Shown: positions 44,012 through 53,905 of the stretch, piece by piece
Position numbering within the stretch: position 1 is the first letter of the stretch
Layout: each line of letters starts with the position of its first letter
NCBI GenBank assembly: GCA_030431675.1
Contig: JAUIIV010000002.1
Coordinates: 1 to 64,000 of the forward strand
Length of the DNA stretch: 64,000 bases
Reading direction: 5' to 3'
DNA from: Gammaproteobacteria bacterium
GTDB taxonomy: Bacteria; Pseudomonadota; Gammaproteobacteria; UBA6186; Azoamicaceae
Notes under the pieces: generated by a model
The model's database searches: none
Seen by the model: the letters and a program-made list of their open reading frames with translations, nothing else
What the model was told of the DNA's origin: nothing
Position numbers and translations under genes: made by a program

Positions 44012-45050
44012 ACTTTTGTAAAAAAACTTTATGGCAATTATCTGCTAACTGTCGTGCCTGCTCCGGATTGTTAAAAATCCATTGCATATGTTGATCAATT
44101 TGTTTAAACATTTGATCAGCATCGGTGTCTATATCAATGTATAAAACATTGTCACCAAAATGTTGCATTATAAATGGGTGTCTATCAGAAATAATTACAG
44201 TATTGGCTGCTGCTGCTTCAAATATCCTGCCAGTAGGAGCTCCCCCATCTAAGTGTAACTTATGATGCAAAAGTAAGGATACTCCATACTTGTGATGTGT
44301 ATCTAGTAGCTTTACCCCATCTACAGGAATAAACCCGACCGAAGAGTTAGGTGTAGTTTTGGCCCATTTGCGCTTGGGGCCGCAGACAGCAAAGTAGCCT
44401 GTCTTATCTAGCATAGAAAATACTTGCTTATATTTTGCGCTATTGCGCGTGTTGTCCCATAAGAACCCACCCGCATAAAATAATTTTGTTGGCTCTGCAG
44501 CTGGATAGTCAGTTACATGCGAGGTAGGATACCACGCAAACCCATGGAATTTTTTGCCAGTACTTTCAAAAGCTCTAGTTAGCTGCGGAATGTCTTGAAA
44601 TGATGGCAATAGCGCATCAAACCGTTCATGCTCTGGATTGAGCAGCTTATCATTTGCTAAATAACGCTCGGTTCCCAAGGTTAATGCCATGTAATTAGGT
44701 ATATTATCCAGACGCGGGATCCAATCCTCGATAGTTAGTACAAAATCTGGCTGAAAAATTGCTAAAGCTTTTTCGTGCAGCTTAGGTGCCACCCAGCGCT
44801 GGTAATAACGTGGTCTGTTAGATACCGCTCGTATCTCTATCCCTAAGCGCTCACCTACTATTTGCAGGCGCTCGGTAATTTCTTGCTCACCGATACCACG
44901 GTCCCAGTACACGAGCACCTTAGTAACGTCATCTTTCTTAGGAACAAAATATCCCAATAGGTGCTGACGATAAAAAACTGCTCCCAGCATGGCAGAAATT
45001 ACCGCCAAAGCGAGGATCCTGGTCCAAATATGCGTAGGTACTCTAATCAT
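43938..45050 (-). CDS. Membrane-anchored glycosyltransferase (Glyco_trans_1_2/CgeB-like)
   Basis: 370 residues. One N-terminal helix (ILALAVISAMLGAVFY, ~11-26) anchors it, then a GT-B-like fold with LVYWDRGIGEQEITERLQ and the nucleotide-sugar-binding end GAPTGRIFEAAAANTVIISD followed by HPFIMQHFGDNVLYID. The EAAA/D-R-H segment is the donor-site signature of this group. It probably modifies a surface polymer or protein. It sits between pilin genes, so pilin glycosylation is one possibility. Confidence 0.7.
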   Translation of the reverse strand: MIRVPTHIWTRILALAVISAMLGAVFYRQHLLGYFVPKKDDVTKVLVYWDRGIGEQEITERLQIVGERLGIEIRAVSNRPRYYQRWVAPKLHEKALAIFQPDFVLTIEDWIPRLDNIPNYMALTLGTERYLANDKLLNPEHERFDALLPSFQDIPQLTRAFESTGKKFHGFAWYPTSHVTDYPAAEPTKLFYAGGFLWDNTRNSAKYKQVFSMLDKTGYFAVCGPKRKWAKTTPNSSVGFIPVDGVKLLDTHHKYGVSLLLHHKLHLDGGAPTGRIFEAAAANTVIISDRHPFIMQHFGDNVLYIDIDTDADQMFKQIDQHMQWIFNNPEQARQLADNCHKVFLQKFTLEQQVQRLLQMHNSLHMADNSY

Positions 45051-45091
45051 GCTCTGAAATATACCAAATTTAGGTTTATATTTATATAGAT

Positions 45092-45655
45092 ATGTTGAAA
45101 AGAGTAACTACCCGTAAAGCGGGCTTCAGTTTGATGGAGCTTATGGTCGTATTGACCATATTGGCTTTCCTTGCCGCCTCAGGAATACCTAGCTACCTGA
45201 ATTATCTGCGTCGAGCTTCCCTTGCAGAATCAGTCTCAGTGCTCGGTGACTATAAAACTGCAATTGGGGTATTTTGGAGTACTGAAGGACGCTTGCCTGG
45301 AACTGGTGATACTTTGATCAGTACTCCAGCAGATTTACCCTTTGACACCACAGTGACTGAATATTTACCAAACAGCATAGAAAGCATAACGCTCAGCGAT
45401 TCCGGCAACGGTAAACTAATTAGTATCGTTATCAACGCTCCTGCATTTGCTTTAGAAACAACAAACAACCGCACTATTTCATTAGGAATACAATCTAGAG
45501 GCAAAGAATTAGATTTTAAATGTGGAAATTTTACCACCAACGCCAGTGCAATTGCTGATGTGGGATTTACTAAAATTACTGATTTGCCGGTCGGATGCGA
45601 CTACAATGGAGTTGGCGCATGGCTAGCTGGTACTGAAGAAGAAGGCTCTCCTTAA
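45092..45655 (+). CDS. Type IV pilin (PilA/PilE-like)
   Basis: 187 residues. Leader MLKRVTTRKAG then FSLMELMVVLTILAFLAASG with E5, cleaved after Gly. The remainder has a single C-terminal disulphide loop (DFKCGNFTTNA.. to VGCDYNGVGAW), the shape of a type IV pilin. It is 42 bp from the divergent glycosyltransferase. Together with the minor-pilin genes at 43.3-44.0 kb it points to a type IV pilus or pseudopilus. The assembly ATPase and platform genes are not in the window. Confidence 0.87.
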   Translation: MLKRVTTRKAGFSLMELMVVLTILAFLAASGIPSYLNYLRRASLAESVSVLGDYKTAIGVFWSTEGRLPGTGDTLISTPADLPFDTTVTEYLPNSIESITLSDSGNGKLISIVINAPAFALETTNNRTISLGIQSRGKELDFKCGNFTTNASAIADVGFTKITDLPVGCDYNGVGAWLAGTEEEGSP

Positions 45656-45856
45656 CAATCATAATATTTTTTACATATTGTCAACGAATTAGACACAAAT
45701 TCCGTTTTTTATTCATCAAGTAAATTACTAAGTAAAGCGCTATCCTTTCACAAAATCAAATAATATGTAAAAAAGAGCTCTAAAAATTTTACAGTTGTAG
45801 ATTTAGTAACTTTTGAGATACTTCTAACCATACAAATAACTCTCTAGGATTTTACA

Positions 45857-46189
45857 ATGCCTCACTATTTCAAAATAAATGATTACGAGCTTTTTTTTCG
45901 CGATCAAAAGAATAAAACAAATATAATGAGTAAGTTTCAAGATAATATGTGGTGGAATATTATAATAACTTCTGGATTAGCAACATTTGAGCCAAGCGGA
46001 GAAACTGTCATAGAATTCGAAAAATTCTTTGACCTTTATGAAAAACACGGTGAAAATTTTTGCTTAAAGTTACCTGATAATTATACCCAAAATGATTTAG
46101 ATGGGCTTACCAAAATTATAGGTGTAGAACTTAAATATTTTAGCACGAGACGTCCCGGTAGTTTTATGGAAAGGTGCCGCGTGATGTAA
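45857..46189 (+). CDS. Hypothetical protein
   Basis: 110 residues, no signal peptide. It is rich in aromatic and charged residues (YFKINDYELFFRDQKNKTNI) and has a helical middle (VIEFEKFFDLYEKHGENFCL). No domain is recognised. It is alone, 200 bp after a pilin gene, and ends before a strong hairpin. The gap before it (45656-45856) is AT-rich and shows nothing else. Confidence 0.4.
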   Translation: MPHYFKINDYELFFRDQKNKTNIMSKFQDNMWWNIIITSGLATFEPSGETVIEFEKFFDLYEKHGENFCLKLPDNYTQNDLDGLTKIIGVELKYFSTRRPGSFMERCRVM

Positions 46190-46244
46190 ATCATAATATA
46201 TATAATCAGCCCCGTGTTCGTCTTGTAATAGGCTAAATATCTTT

Positions 46245-46284
46245 CTACATCAAGGATAGATAAAATTATCTATCCTTGATGTAG
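46245..46284. terminator. Perfect 19-bp inverted repeat between convergent genes
   Basis: CTACATCAAGGATAGATAA (46245-46263) and its exact reverse complement (46266-46284) are separated by two bases. They lie 55 bp after the hypothetical gene stop and 28 bp before the stop of the M61 peptidase gene. A bidirectional terminator is likely, although there is no T-run; the perfect match and lack of loop also fit a cleaved structured RNA or a mobile-element relic. Confidence 0.6.
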
Positions 46285-46311
46285 AGCACTTAAAATAAAC
46301 TGCTAATAGAT

Positions 46312-48087
46312 TTAACCTAAATTTCCCAGCCACTTTGTACGCTGCAGTTCTTGTTGTGAATTAGTATCTGCGACTAACTCTAAATTACAAATATTCTCAA
46401 CTATATCGCGGTTATCTACGTTAGTTTCGAACAGACGACCATCACGAAAATAATGTACAGTAAGAGTTTCTTCTGCAACATAAAACTGCAACACATCGGC
46501 AAGATTACTCATGTTCACGTCATGTCTATTCACAGCTACTATTTGATCAAAAGGTGCAATCCCAGCGCGCTCTGCTGCAGAATCACTTAACACACTACGC
46601 ACTAGCACTCTATCTCTACTCGCCGTTACATTCCAACCTAATTTATCAGTATGTGGTGCAGGCGTATTTTTTAAAACCACCCCCACCTGCAAAAACAATT
46701 CAGGAAGCGGCAATGGGATTGTATCGTGCAAATATTTAGCAAAAAATTCACTATAATCATCACCGGTTACTTCAAAAACTATGCGAGCAAAATAGTCTTC
46801 TGGCAAGCCCAGGCCTGTTTTGCCGTGTTGTTGCCACAATACTTGCATTACATCTGCCAAGCTTTGCTTACAATCACTACTATTAATAATTTGCAAATCA
46901 AGCGCCAGGGCAACCAGAGAACCTTTAAGATAATAACTTACAGCTGAGTTTATACTGTTTTCATCTGGCAAATAAAATTTAATCCAACTATCAAAGCTTG
47001 CATCAACTAGGTTTTGCACATATGCACCTGGATTTTTGTGTAATCTAGTAATATCTTTTGCAAGTATTTCTAAATACTCATCTATGGATATTAATCCTGT
47101 GCGCACTAAGTTCAAATTATCTAAATATGAAGTAATACCTTCAAAAATCCATAATTGACGCGTATATACTTCTGAATAAAGATCAGGGTTTACCAATACT
47201 TCTGGTTTAATACGTTTTACATTCCATAAATGAAAATATTCATGGCTTACTAAACCTAAAAATTCTGAATATTTGTCATGATCTTGATCTGCGCCTAGAA
47301 TCGGCAAGTGCGCGTATTCACAAGCTAAGGCACAAGAAGACCGATGTTCTATACCGCCATAGCCATTAGGAGATGCATGACATATAAAAACATACTTATC
47401 CATTTGTGGCAGCTCTCCAAAATACTCAATATGCCCATTGCAAATCTTTGTTACATCATTCTTTAGACGGTCCATATCTACATTACATCCGCCCTGGAGC
47501 ACAAAATTATGCTCTACTCCCGCACAATCAAACTTCACTGCTTGGAAGTCACTAATTATAAAAGGATGATCAATTAGCTCTAAATGATTTTCTGCACTAT
47601 AAATCCCAAAACCATCCTGATCTATCTTTACTGGTTGCATGCTCGTAGCACACTTCCAAGATTTGGAGGTGGTAAAATCTGGTTTAACGATTTCTACACT
47701 GCGAGTTTGCTCTTCTTCACCTGCAACCACTAAGAACAACCTGCAGCCATCAAAGAATACACGCTCATTGTCAACATAAGCGCCACGAGGCGCAGTATCA
47801 AAGCAATATGTATGATAGGTAATTTGTAAAGGCCCATTACAAGGTTCACATTGCCAAGTCTGCTTATCTATCTTTTGCATAGCAACCGCTTGACCATTAC
47901 ACTCTGCCTCTATAGAGACAACATGCTTAGCAAAGTTGCGAATCACATAACTGCCTGGCACCCAGGCAGGCAAAGCTATCTCTTGCCCAGCACTATCCGG
48001 CTGCTGAATAGTACATACTATTTTAAGTAAATGTTTATTTACTTGGTCGAAAAAAATTTTATAGTTTATTGCTTCGCTCATCACCAT
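46312..48087 (-). CDS. M61-family glycyl aminopeptidase with PDZ domain
   Basis: 591 residues (the ATG two codons in is an alternative). The zinc site is H282-E-Y-F-H286 in SHEYFHLWNVKRIKPEVL, with the family's GGIEHRSSC upstream (~244). A PDZ-like domain (~490-560: SDSAAERAGIAPFDQIVAVN) is at the C-terminus. It removes N-terminal Gly or Ala from peptides. No signal peptide is evident, so it is predicted cytoplasmic. Divergent from minC by 44 bp. Confidence 0.88.
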   Translation of the reverse strand: MVMSEAINYKIFFDQVNKHLLKIVCTIQQPDSAGQEIALPAWVPGSYVIRNFAKHVVSIEAECNGQAVAMQKIDKQTWQCEPCNGPLQITYHTYCFDTAPRGAYVDNERVFFDGCRLFLVVAGEEEQTRSVEIVKPDFTTSKSWKCATSMQPVKIDQDGFGIYSAENHLELIDHPFIISDFQAVKFDCAGVEHNFVLQGGCNVDMDRLKNDVTKICNGHIEYFGELPQMDKYVFICHASPNGYGGIEHRSSCALACEYAHLPILGADQDHDKYSEFLGLVSHEYFHLWNVKRIKPEVLVNPDLYSEVYTRQLWIFEGITSYLDNLNLVRTGLISIDEYLEILAKDITRLHKNPGAYVQNLVDASFDSWIKFYLPDENSINSAVSYYLKGSLVALALDLQIINSSDCKQSLADVMQVLWQQHGKTGLGLPEDYFARIVFEVTGDDYSEFFAKYLHDTIPLPLPELFLQVGVVLKNTPAPHTDKLGWNVTASRDRVLVRSVLSDSAAERAGIAPFDQIVAVNRHDVNMSNLADVLQFYVAEETLTVHYFRDGRLFETNVDNRDIVENICNLELVADTNSQQELQRTKWLGNLG

Positions 48088-48131
48088 ACCTGTACAATGT
48101 TTGCATGTTATTTGGCCACAAGGGGTAAAAA

Positions 48132-48839
48132 ATGTCTACAGCAACAATCGCCAACATAGCTTTTCAACTTAAAGGCGGTTTGTTTCCACTAACTACCCTT
48201 CAGGTTTTTAGCACTGACCTAGAGCAATTAAAAGTAGAACTTGAAGAAAAAATACGCCAAGCGCCGAACTTCTTCAATTATGCGCCATTAGTGATAGATA
48301 TCAAAATAGCTACCCAGCAAAATAATGAATTAGATTTTTCCAAGTTAAAGAGCTTATTACAGGAATTACATTTGATCCCTGTCGGCATAAAAAATGCCAC
48401 TGCCGATCAAAGCAAAATGGCGCAAAGTTGTGGTTTAGCTATTCTGCGTGATGCTCCTAACCCACGCGAACCAGAAAAACTTTCTACCGCACCACAAGTC
48501 ACAGCCAAACCCGTTAGTTCAAAAGTGATTACTGAGCCTGTGCGTTCCGGCCAACAAATATATGCACCAGATGGTGATTTAATCGTTATCAATCATGTTA
48601 GTCCAGGAGCTGAGTTGCTTGCAGATGGTAATATACATATCTATGGAGCTTTACGTGGTCGGGCTTTAGCTGGTGTTAATGGTAACCAGGAAGCTAGGAT
48701 CTTTTGTCAAAGTTTAGAGGCTGAACTTATATCAATCGCCGGTAATTATAAAATTAGCGAAGATATAGAACGCACTGCTTGGAAAATTGCTACTCAAACT
48801 TTTATTAAGGATGAACGCTTGCAAATTTGCGAGCTTTAA
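48132..48839 (+). CDS. minC: Septum site-determining protein MinC
   Basis: 235 residues. The N-terminal domain (~6-100) blocks FtsZ polymerisation. After a Pro/Ser-rich linker the C-terminal right-handed beta-helix (~130-235) shows GQQIYAPDGDLIVINHVSPG, AELLADGNIHIYGALRGRAL and ARIFCQSLEAELISIAGNY, the repeats that bind MinD. The gene overlaps nothing and leads to minD after 41 bp. Confidence 0.96.
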   Translation: MSTATIANIAFQLKGGLFPLTTLQVFSTDLEQLKVELEEKIRQAPNFFNYAPLVIDIKIATQQNNELDFSKLKSLLQELHLIPVGIKNATADQSKMAQSCGLAILRDAPNPREPEKLSTAPQVTAKPVSSKVITEPVRSGQQIYAPDGDLIVINHVSPGAELLADGNIHIYGALRGRALAGVNGNQEARIFCQSLEAELISIAGNYKISEDIERTAWKIATQTFIKDERLQICEL

Positions 48840-48880
48840 GGTTAATAGGTATACTTACGGATAGTAGCGAGGACAAGAAA

Positions 48881-49711
48881 ATGAATAATGCAAAAGTAAT
48901 TGTAGTAACTTCAGGGAAAGGCGGCGTAGGTAAAACTACTTCCACTGCTGCTATTGGCGCTGAATTGGCTCGTCGTGGTCATAAAACTGTAGTAGTAGAT
49001 TTTGATGTAGGCTTGCGTAACCTAGACTTAGTCATGGGTTGTGAGCGTAGAGTTATTTATGACTTCATCAATGTTGTGAATGACGAAGCAACTTTGAGTC
49101 AGGCCTTGATTAAAGATAAGCGTGAACCAAATCTATATATACTCCCGGCCTCCCAGACACGTAATAAAGATGCCCTAACTCAAGAGGGTGTAGAGCGTAT
49201 TATCGATGCACTTAAAGCTGAGTTTAAATTTATTATCTGTGACTCTCCTGCTGGAATTGAGCGTGGTGCTTTGATGGCATTGTATTTTGCTGAAGAAGCC
49301 ATCATTGTTACTAATCCAGAAGTATCTTCAGTGCGTGATTCAGATAGAATCATCGGTGTGCTTAATAGCGAATCGAAATTAGCTAAAGAAGGTAAAGAGG
49401 TTAAGAAGCATCTACTTATTACTAGATACTCGCCCGACCGTGTTAAGCGTGGTGAGATGTTAAGTATTGATGATATTCAAGAAATTTTAGCAACAGAGCT
49501 ATTAGGTATTATTCCAGAGTCACAAGCTGTACTTAGTGCATCTAATCAAGGTGTGCCAGTTACTTTAAATGATGAAAGTGATGCACGTGTTTCTTACCGT
49601 AATGCGGTGAGCAAACTATTAGGCGAAGCTTCTGACGTACAAATTCCTGGCACTAGCAAGGGTTGGGGATTTTTAAAGAATATTCGACTATTCAAAGGTG
49701 AAACGGTATGA
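48881..49711 (+). CDS. minD: Septum site-determining ATPase MinD
   Basis: 276 residues from the ATG at 48881 (GAGGACAAGAAA upstream; an earlier in-frame start would overlap minC and is less likely). Deviant Walker A TSGKGGVGKTTSTAAIG (~10-26), FDVGLRNLDLVMGC and ICDSPAGIERGALMAL. The C-terminal membrane-targeting amphipathic helix FLKNIRLFKGE is present. MinD carries MinC to the membrane and oscillates with MinE. Confidence 0.97.
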   Translation: MNNAKVIVVTSGKGGVGKTTSTAAIGAELARRGHKTVVVDFDVGLRNLDLVMGCERRVIYDFINVVNDEATLSQALIKDKREPNLYILPASQTRNKDALTQEGVERIIDALKAEFKFIICDSPAGIERGALMALYFAEEAIIVTNPEVSSVRDSDRIIGVLNSESKLAKEGKEVKKHLLITRYSPDRVKRGEMLSIDDIQEILATELLGIIPESQAVLSASNQGVPVTLNDESDARVSYRNAVSKLLGEASDVQIPGTSKGWGFLKNIRLFKGETV

Positions 49712-49974
49712 GCATATTTGATCTGATTCGTTTCAAAAACAAGAATTCTGCAACCACTGCCAAAGAGCGGTTGCAGATAGTCGTGTCACATCAGCGCTCA
49801 GAACAAAATCAGCAGCCTGATTTCTTGCCGCATCTACATAAAGAACTAGTCGAGGTGGTAAGCAAATACACTGATATAGACAAAGAGCAAATCCAGGTAG
49901 AGCTACAAAACGAAGGTGACTTCTCTGTATTAGAGCTAAATATTACTTTACCTAGTACAGCAGATTTAACGTAA
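49708..49974 (+). CDS. minE: Cell division topological specificity factor MinE
   Basis: 88 residues, overlapping the minD stop by 4 bases (ATGA). Membrane-binding start SIFDLIRFKNKN, the MinD-binding helix AKERLQIVVSHQRS (~18-31), then the dimer domain LHKELVEVVSKYTDIDKEQI. It displaces MinC from MinD and drives oscillation. It converges on the acyl-CoA ligase gene, with which it shares 9 bases. Confidence 0.96.
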   Translation: MSIFDLIRFKNKNSATTAKERLQIVVSHQRSEQNQQPDFLPHLHKELVEVVSKYTDIDKEQIQVELQNEGDFSVLELNITLPSTADLT

Positions 49975-51621
49975 CGCTCGACGCAGGATCTTACCTACAT
50001 TAGATTTAGGCAATTCTTCACGAAACTCTACTTGTTTGGGTACTTTGTAAGCAGTTAATTTTTCTGCGCAGAATTGTCGTAAATCTTCGCTGCTCAATTT
50101 TATATCTCTACGCACTACAAATGCTTTAACTATTTCCCCAGCGACTGGATCTGATACACCAATTACTGCCACTTCGCTCACACCAGGATGTGTAGCAATG
50201 ACATCTTCAATTTCATTTGGATAAACATTAAACCCTGAAACAATAATCATATCTTTAAGTCTATCTACCACATGAATAAAACCTTCTTTGTCGATGCTGA
50301 CTATATCTCCACTACGTAACCACCCATCATCGGTCAAGGCTTTTGCAGTGTCAGTCTCATTTTGCCAATAACCTTGCATTACCTGTGGACCACGGATCCA
50401 TAACTCACCCACATCATCCACATTTAGCTCATTACCATTTTCATCCCTGACTGACACTTCTGTGGAGCATATTGGCAAACCTACAGTCCCATTGTATCTT
50501 TTAAGACTAAGTGGGTTAACACATACTGCTGGAGATGCTTCAGTCAAACCATATGCTTCAATTATTGGAGTACCAGTTATTGCTTGCCATCTATCGGCGA
50601 CAGCTTTTTGTACCGCCATACCACTACCCAGTACTAACTTAATGGCACTAAAATCTACTTTGGCAAACTCATCTTGATTAAGTAATAAATTAAATAAAGT
50701 ATTAACACCAGTTATGATAGTAAAAGGAAATTTCTTTAGATCCTTAATAAAACTCTTAGTATCTCGCGGATTAGTAATTAATACATTTAATGCACCAAAA
50801 CTCAACATGATAAAACAGTTAGCTGTAAGAGAAAATATATGATACAGCGGCAAAGGAGTAACAACTATTTCTTTACCAGCAACTGCCATCTCACTTATCC
50901 ATGTACCACCTTGTAGAATATTAGCTATCATATTACGATGAGTTAACATCGCACCTTTAGCTCGCCCAGTAGTACCACCAGTATATTGTAAAAAGGCTAA
51001 ATCACTGCTGTTCATTTGTGGTGCCTGGTATTGCAATGTAGCACCTTTGTTTAATACTTCTTTATACCAGTGCACATTTTTTATCTGCCACTTAGGCACC
51101 ATACGCTTTACATACTTTACTATGGAGTCTACTAAACAATATTTTAATCCCGAGAATACATCAGCAATTCTTGTAATCATTATATTTGGCACAGAAGCAG
51201 TCTTAATAGCTTCTTGCAGTGTATGCGCAAAGTTTTCTAAAATTAGCACTACTACCGGCTCTGCATCTTGTAGCAAAAACTCTACTTCTTTGGCCGTATA
51301 TAAAGGATTAATGTTTACTACTGTAGCCCCAGCACGCAGCGCCCCGAGCAAGGCTATAGGATATTGAATTATATTAGGTAACATAATCGCAAAGCGATCG
51401 CCTTTTTTTATCTTAAACTCATGCTGCAAATACGCAGCAAAAGCTTTAGAGTAGGCATCGAGCTCAGCATAGGTTATCACTTTACCCATATTGGTATAAG
51501 CTGGAAGCTCTTTATACTTAGTTAATACTTCTGCAAAAAAAGCATTCATATCCGAATACTGATCCGGATCAATAGTAGTAGGTATCCCCTCCTGATAACT
51601 ACGTAGCCATATTGCTTCCAT
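49966..51621 (-). CDS. fadD: Long-chain fatty acid--CoA ligase
   Basis: 551 residues from the ATG at 51621 (a 12-residue longer start is open). Adenylate-forming enzyme: LQYTGGTTGRAKGAMLTHRN (P-loop), then IIEAYGLTEASPAVC, DDGWLRSGDIVSIDKEGFI and VDRLKDMIIVSGFNVYPNEI, all family signatures, plus the C-terminal Lys region SNVGKILRR. It activates free fatty acids for uptake, beta-oxidation or lipid synthesis. The 5' region (51622-51693) also serves the divergent antiporter gene. Confidence 0.94.
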   Translation of the reverse strand: MEAIWLRSYQEGIPTTIDPDQYSDMNAFFAEVLTKYKELPAYTNMGKVITYAELDAYSKAFAAYLQHEFKIKKGDRFAIMLPNIIQYPIALLGALRAGATVVNINPLYTAKEVEFLLQDAEPVVVLILENFAHTLQEAIKTASVPNIMITRIADVFSGLKYCLVDSIVKYVKRMVPKWQIKNVHWYKEVLNKGATLQYQAPQMNSSDLAFLQYTGGTTGRAKGAMLTHRNMIANILQGGTWISEMAVAGKEIVVTPLPLYHIFSLTANCFIMLSFGALNVLITNPRDTKSFIKDLKKFPFTIITGVNTLFNLLLNQDEFAKVDFSAIKLVLGSGMAVQKAVADRWQAITGTPIIEAYGLTEASPAVCVNPLSLKRYNGTVGLPICSTEVSVRDENGNELNVDDVGELWIRGPQVMQGYWQNETDTAKALTDDGWLRSGDIVSIDKEGFIHVVDRLKDMIIVSGFNVYPNEIEDVIATHPGVSEVAVIGVSDPVAGEIVKAFVVRRDIKLSSEDLRQFCAEKLTAYKVPKQVEFREELPKSNVGKILRRALR

Positions 51622-51693
51622 AATTGCACTCCCTGCCTCATTACGGCATAATATCAAGTTATATTAACAAATATAGCGTATTGGTGCGGAAAC

Positions 51694-53244
51694 ATGGGCA
51701 GTGATTTATCAATTGTATCAATTTTGCCACCTTTATTGGTGCTTTTTCTAGGTTATTTAACTCACAGGGTTATATTTTCATTATCATGCGGCATTATTCT
51801 TGCTGCACTCCTAGCACATAACTTTAGCGTAGTCGTAGCAGGTCAAGATACATTACAAATGCTATGGACCAACCTTATTACCCCGAGCAACCTGCATATA
51901 TTTATATTTTTGCTGTTTTTAGGGATCATAATTGTAATGCTGCAATATTCCGGTGGTGCTTATGCATACACAGAATTTGTAAAAAAACGTGTACGCACTA
52001 AAAGAGGAGCTGAGACCGCCTCATTAATTTTGTCTTTAGGGCTATTTTTAGATGATTATTTGAGCTCATTGACAGTTGGCTCGGTAATGCATCCTTTAAC
52101 AGATTCTAAGCGTATACCAAAAGCTAAAGCCGCATTTTTAGTAGATTCTATGGCTAGCCCATTGCCAGTTTTTTGCCCATTCTCAGGCTGGGTAGCAGCT
52201 ATATTGGGGTTTTTACATGAAAATGGTATAAGCCCAAAATATGCTGAAACCACTATGGTTATTGGCACACCATTTCAAGCTTATGTGCATATTTTACCGT
52301 ATGTTTTTTATAGCTTTTTAGCAGTAGCTACAACCTGGTTTATAGTGCGTTATAAAATTAGCTTTGGAATTATGCACCGCCACGAGAGGATTGCAAGTGA
52401 AACTGGAGATTTGTATGGTGGAGTCAAAAAATGCAATTTAAAAATTCGTGAGCGAACACATAATCCACATCATACGACTCTTTTAGAATTTTTTGTGCCC
52501 ATTGGTATTATGCTAGCGAGTTTTATTTTAGGCGTAGGATTTTCTGGCTCAGCTGCAACTGGCCTGATGCTTGGCGGGTTGATCACTGTGATTACGTGTC
52601 TAGCATTCTTTCTTGCACGCACAAGAATAGAACTAAAACAAATTCCAGAAGTTATTCGTGAAGGTGTAAAATTAATGTATGGCTGTATTATAGTCTTACT
52701 CTTAGCATGGACCTTAGGCGACTTTTTGCGTAATCAGCTGTTTACTGGAGAATATCTAGCATCATTAATGTTGGGTAGTGTAGAAGTTACCACCTTGCCT
52801 ATGATTGTATTCTTTGCAGGTTGCGTTGTAACATGCGCCACTGGGAGCTCTTGGGGCAGTGCAGCAATGTTATTTCCCATTGTAATACCATTGGTACTAT
52901 CAATGACTAGCAACGTATCAACTCCTACCTTACAAGAAGTACCTATGCTATTTCCGGTTTTAGGAGCTGCATTATCAGGATGTTTGGCTGGCAACCATAT
53001 ATCACCCATCGCAGACACAACCATTATGTCTTCTTTAAGCACTCGCGCCAATTTAAAGTGTCACATCTATAGCCAATTACAGTATGCAACTCCAGGTATA
53101 GTAGTCACTGGTGCAAGCTTTTGGTTATGTGGCTCTTTAGTGCAATACAACACAACCTTAGCTATATTCTTACCAATATTATCAGGCATCATCGCCACCT
53201 GTGCTATACTCAAGCTATATAATGGCAGATATATTAGATTGTAA
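51694..53244 (+). CDS. NhaC-family Na+/H+ antiporter-like transporter
   Basis: 516 residues with about 11-12 hydrophobic helices. Recognisable parts are SLGLFLDDYLSSLTVGSVMH, the conserved helix SPLPVFCPFSGWVAAIL and CATGSSWGSAAMLFPIVIPL, then GNHISPIADTTIMSSLST. The D-D pair and the GSSWG/D-T motif are typical of NhaC transporters (PF03553). It probably exchanges sodium for protons, but amino-acid antiport is possible in this family. Confidence 0.82.
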   Translation: MGSDLSIVSILPPLLVLFLGYLTHRVIFSLSCGIILAALLAHNFSVVVAGQDTLQMLWTNLITPSNLHIFIFLLFLGIIIVMLQYSGGAYAYTEFVKKRVRTKRGAETASLILSLGLFLDDYLSSLTVGSVMHPLTDSKRIPKAKAAFLVDSMASPLPVFCPFSGWVAAILGFLHENGISPKYAETTMVIGTPFQAYVHILPYVFYSFLAVATTWFIVRYKISFGIMHRHERIASETGDLYGGVKKCNLKIRERTHNPHHTTLLEFFVPIGIMLASFILGVGFSGSAATGLMLGGLITVITCLAFFLARTRIELKQIPEVIREGVKLMYGCIIVLLLAWTLGDFLRNQLFTGEYLASLMLGSVEVTTLPMIVFFAGCVVTCATGSSWGSAAMLFPIVIPLVLSMTSNVSTPTLQEVPMLFPVLGAALSGCLAGNHISPIADTTIMSSLSTRANLKCHIYSQLQYATPGIVVTGASFWLCGSLVQYNTTLAIFLPILSGIIATCAILKLYNGRYIRL

Positions 53245-53311
53245 AAAGATTATTGGCTGGCAAGAATAGGCGCTCTTTCCCACAACTTGGGATAAAGAAT
53301 CAAATTAATAC

Positions 53312-53331
53312 GCAACTGACAGTTCAGTTGC
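53312..53331. terminator. Small hairpin between convergent genes
   Basis: GCAACTGA (53312-53319) and TCAGTTGC (53324-53331) with a 4-base loop. It stands 67 bp after the antiporter stop and 5 bp before the stop of the membrane protein gene. A terminator role is inferred; there is no T-run. Confidence 0.35.
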
Positions 53332-53336
53332 AACAA

Positions 53337-53816
53337 CTAAATCCAGCTAGTTAATAGTTTTCTGTAATAGTAATAGTCAGCAGTAGTGAATCCAAACCAA
53401 CCCATACCAATAAGAATAAAACTACTAAAGCATACGATAAACACAGATATAAATATCATGATCCTTAAAGACCACTTGCCAATTGTCTGACCACGTGAAG
53501 CAGATAAAACCCCAAGCCCAAAAGCAAACATGCTTGTAACCCAGGTAAAGGGCAGCACATAAATTATTTTTGAAAGAATTATATATAAGAGCACAACAGT
53601 TGCCAAAGCAAAATACTTACGCTCTGTCAGTCCTGTAGCATCAACATAATTACGTAAAAATCCCGCCCAATAAAAAACAATGGCGTAAAATTCTCCAGCA
53701 ATAAATGCTGTCTCTTCAGAAAAAAAATACCAAGGAACTGCATCTGGAGGTGCTAATTTACTGAATATGCCAATATAAGGCAGAATCATAGCTATAATAA
53801 AGTTCAGAATATGCAT
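53337..53816 (-). CDS. Small inner-membrane protein, function unknown
   Basis: 159 residues with four hydrophobic segments (~5-18, ~35-52, ~65-85, ~112-135). It has a polar loop after the second segment (NYVDATGLTERKYFALATVV). No family is recognised. It lies after the exported Apt gene on the same strand, with ~90 bp between. Confidence 0.5.
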   Translation of the reverse strand: MHILNFIIAMILPYIGIFSKLAPPDAVPWYFFSEETAFIAGEFYAIVFYWAGFLRNYVDATGLTERKYFALATVVLLYIILSKIIYVLPFTWVTSMFAFGLGVLSASRGQTIGKWSLRIMIFISVFIVCFSSFILIGMGWFGFTTADYYYYRKLLTSWI

Positions 53817-53905
53817 TGCATCCTGCAGCGATTAACAGTACTTGTTTTAGATTATAGTATACGGAGCCAAGGTCAACTCGACTCCGCTACTCTATGAGAA
53901 TAGGT

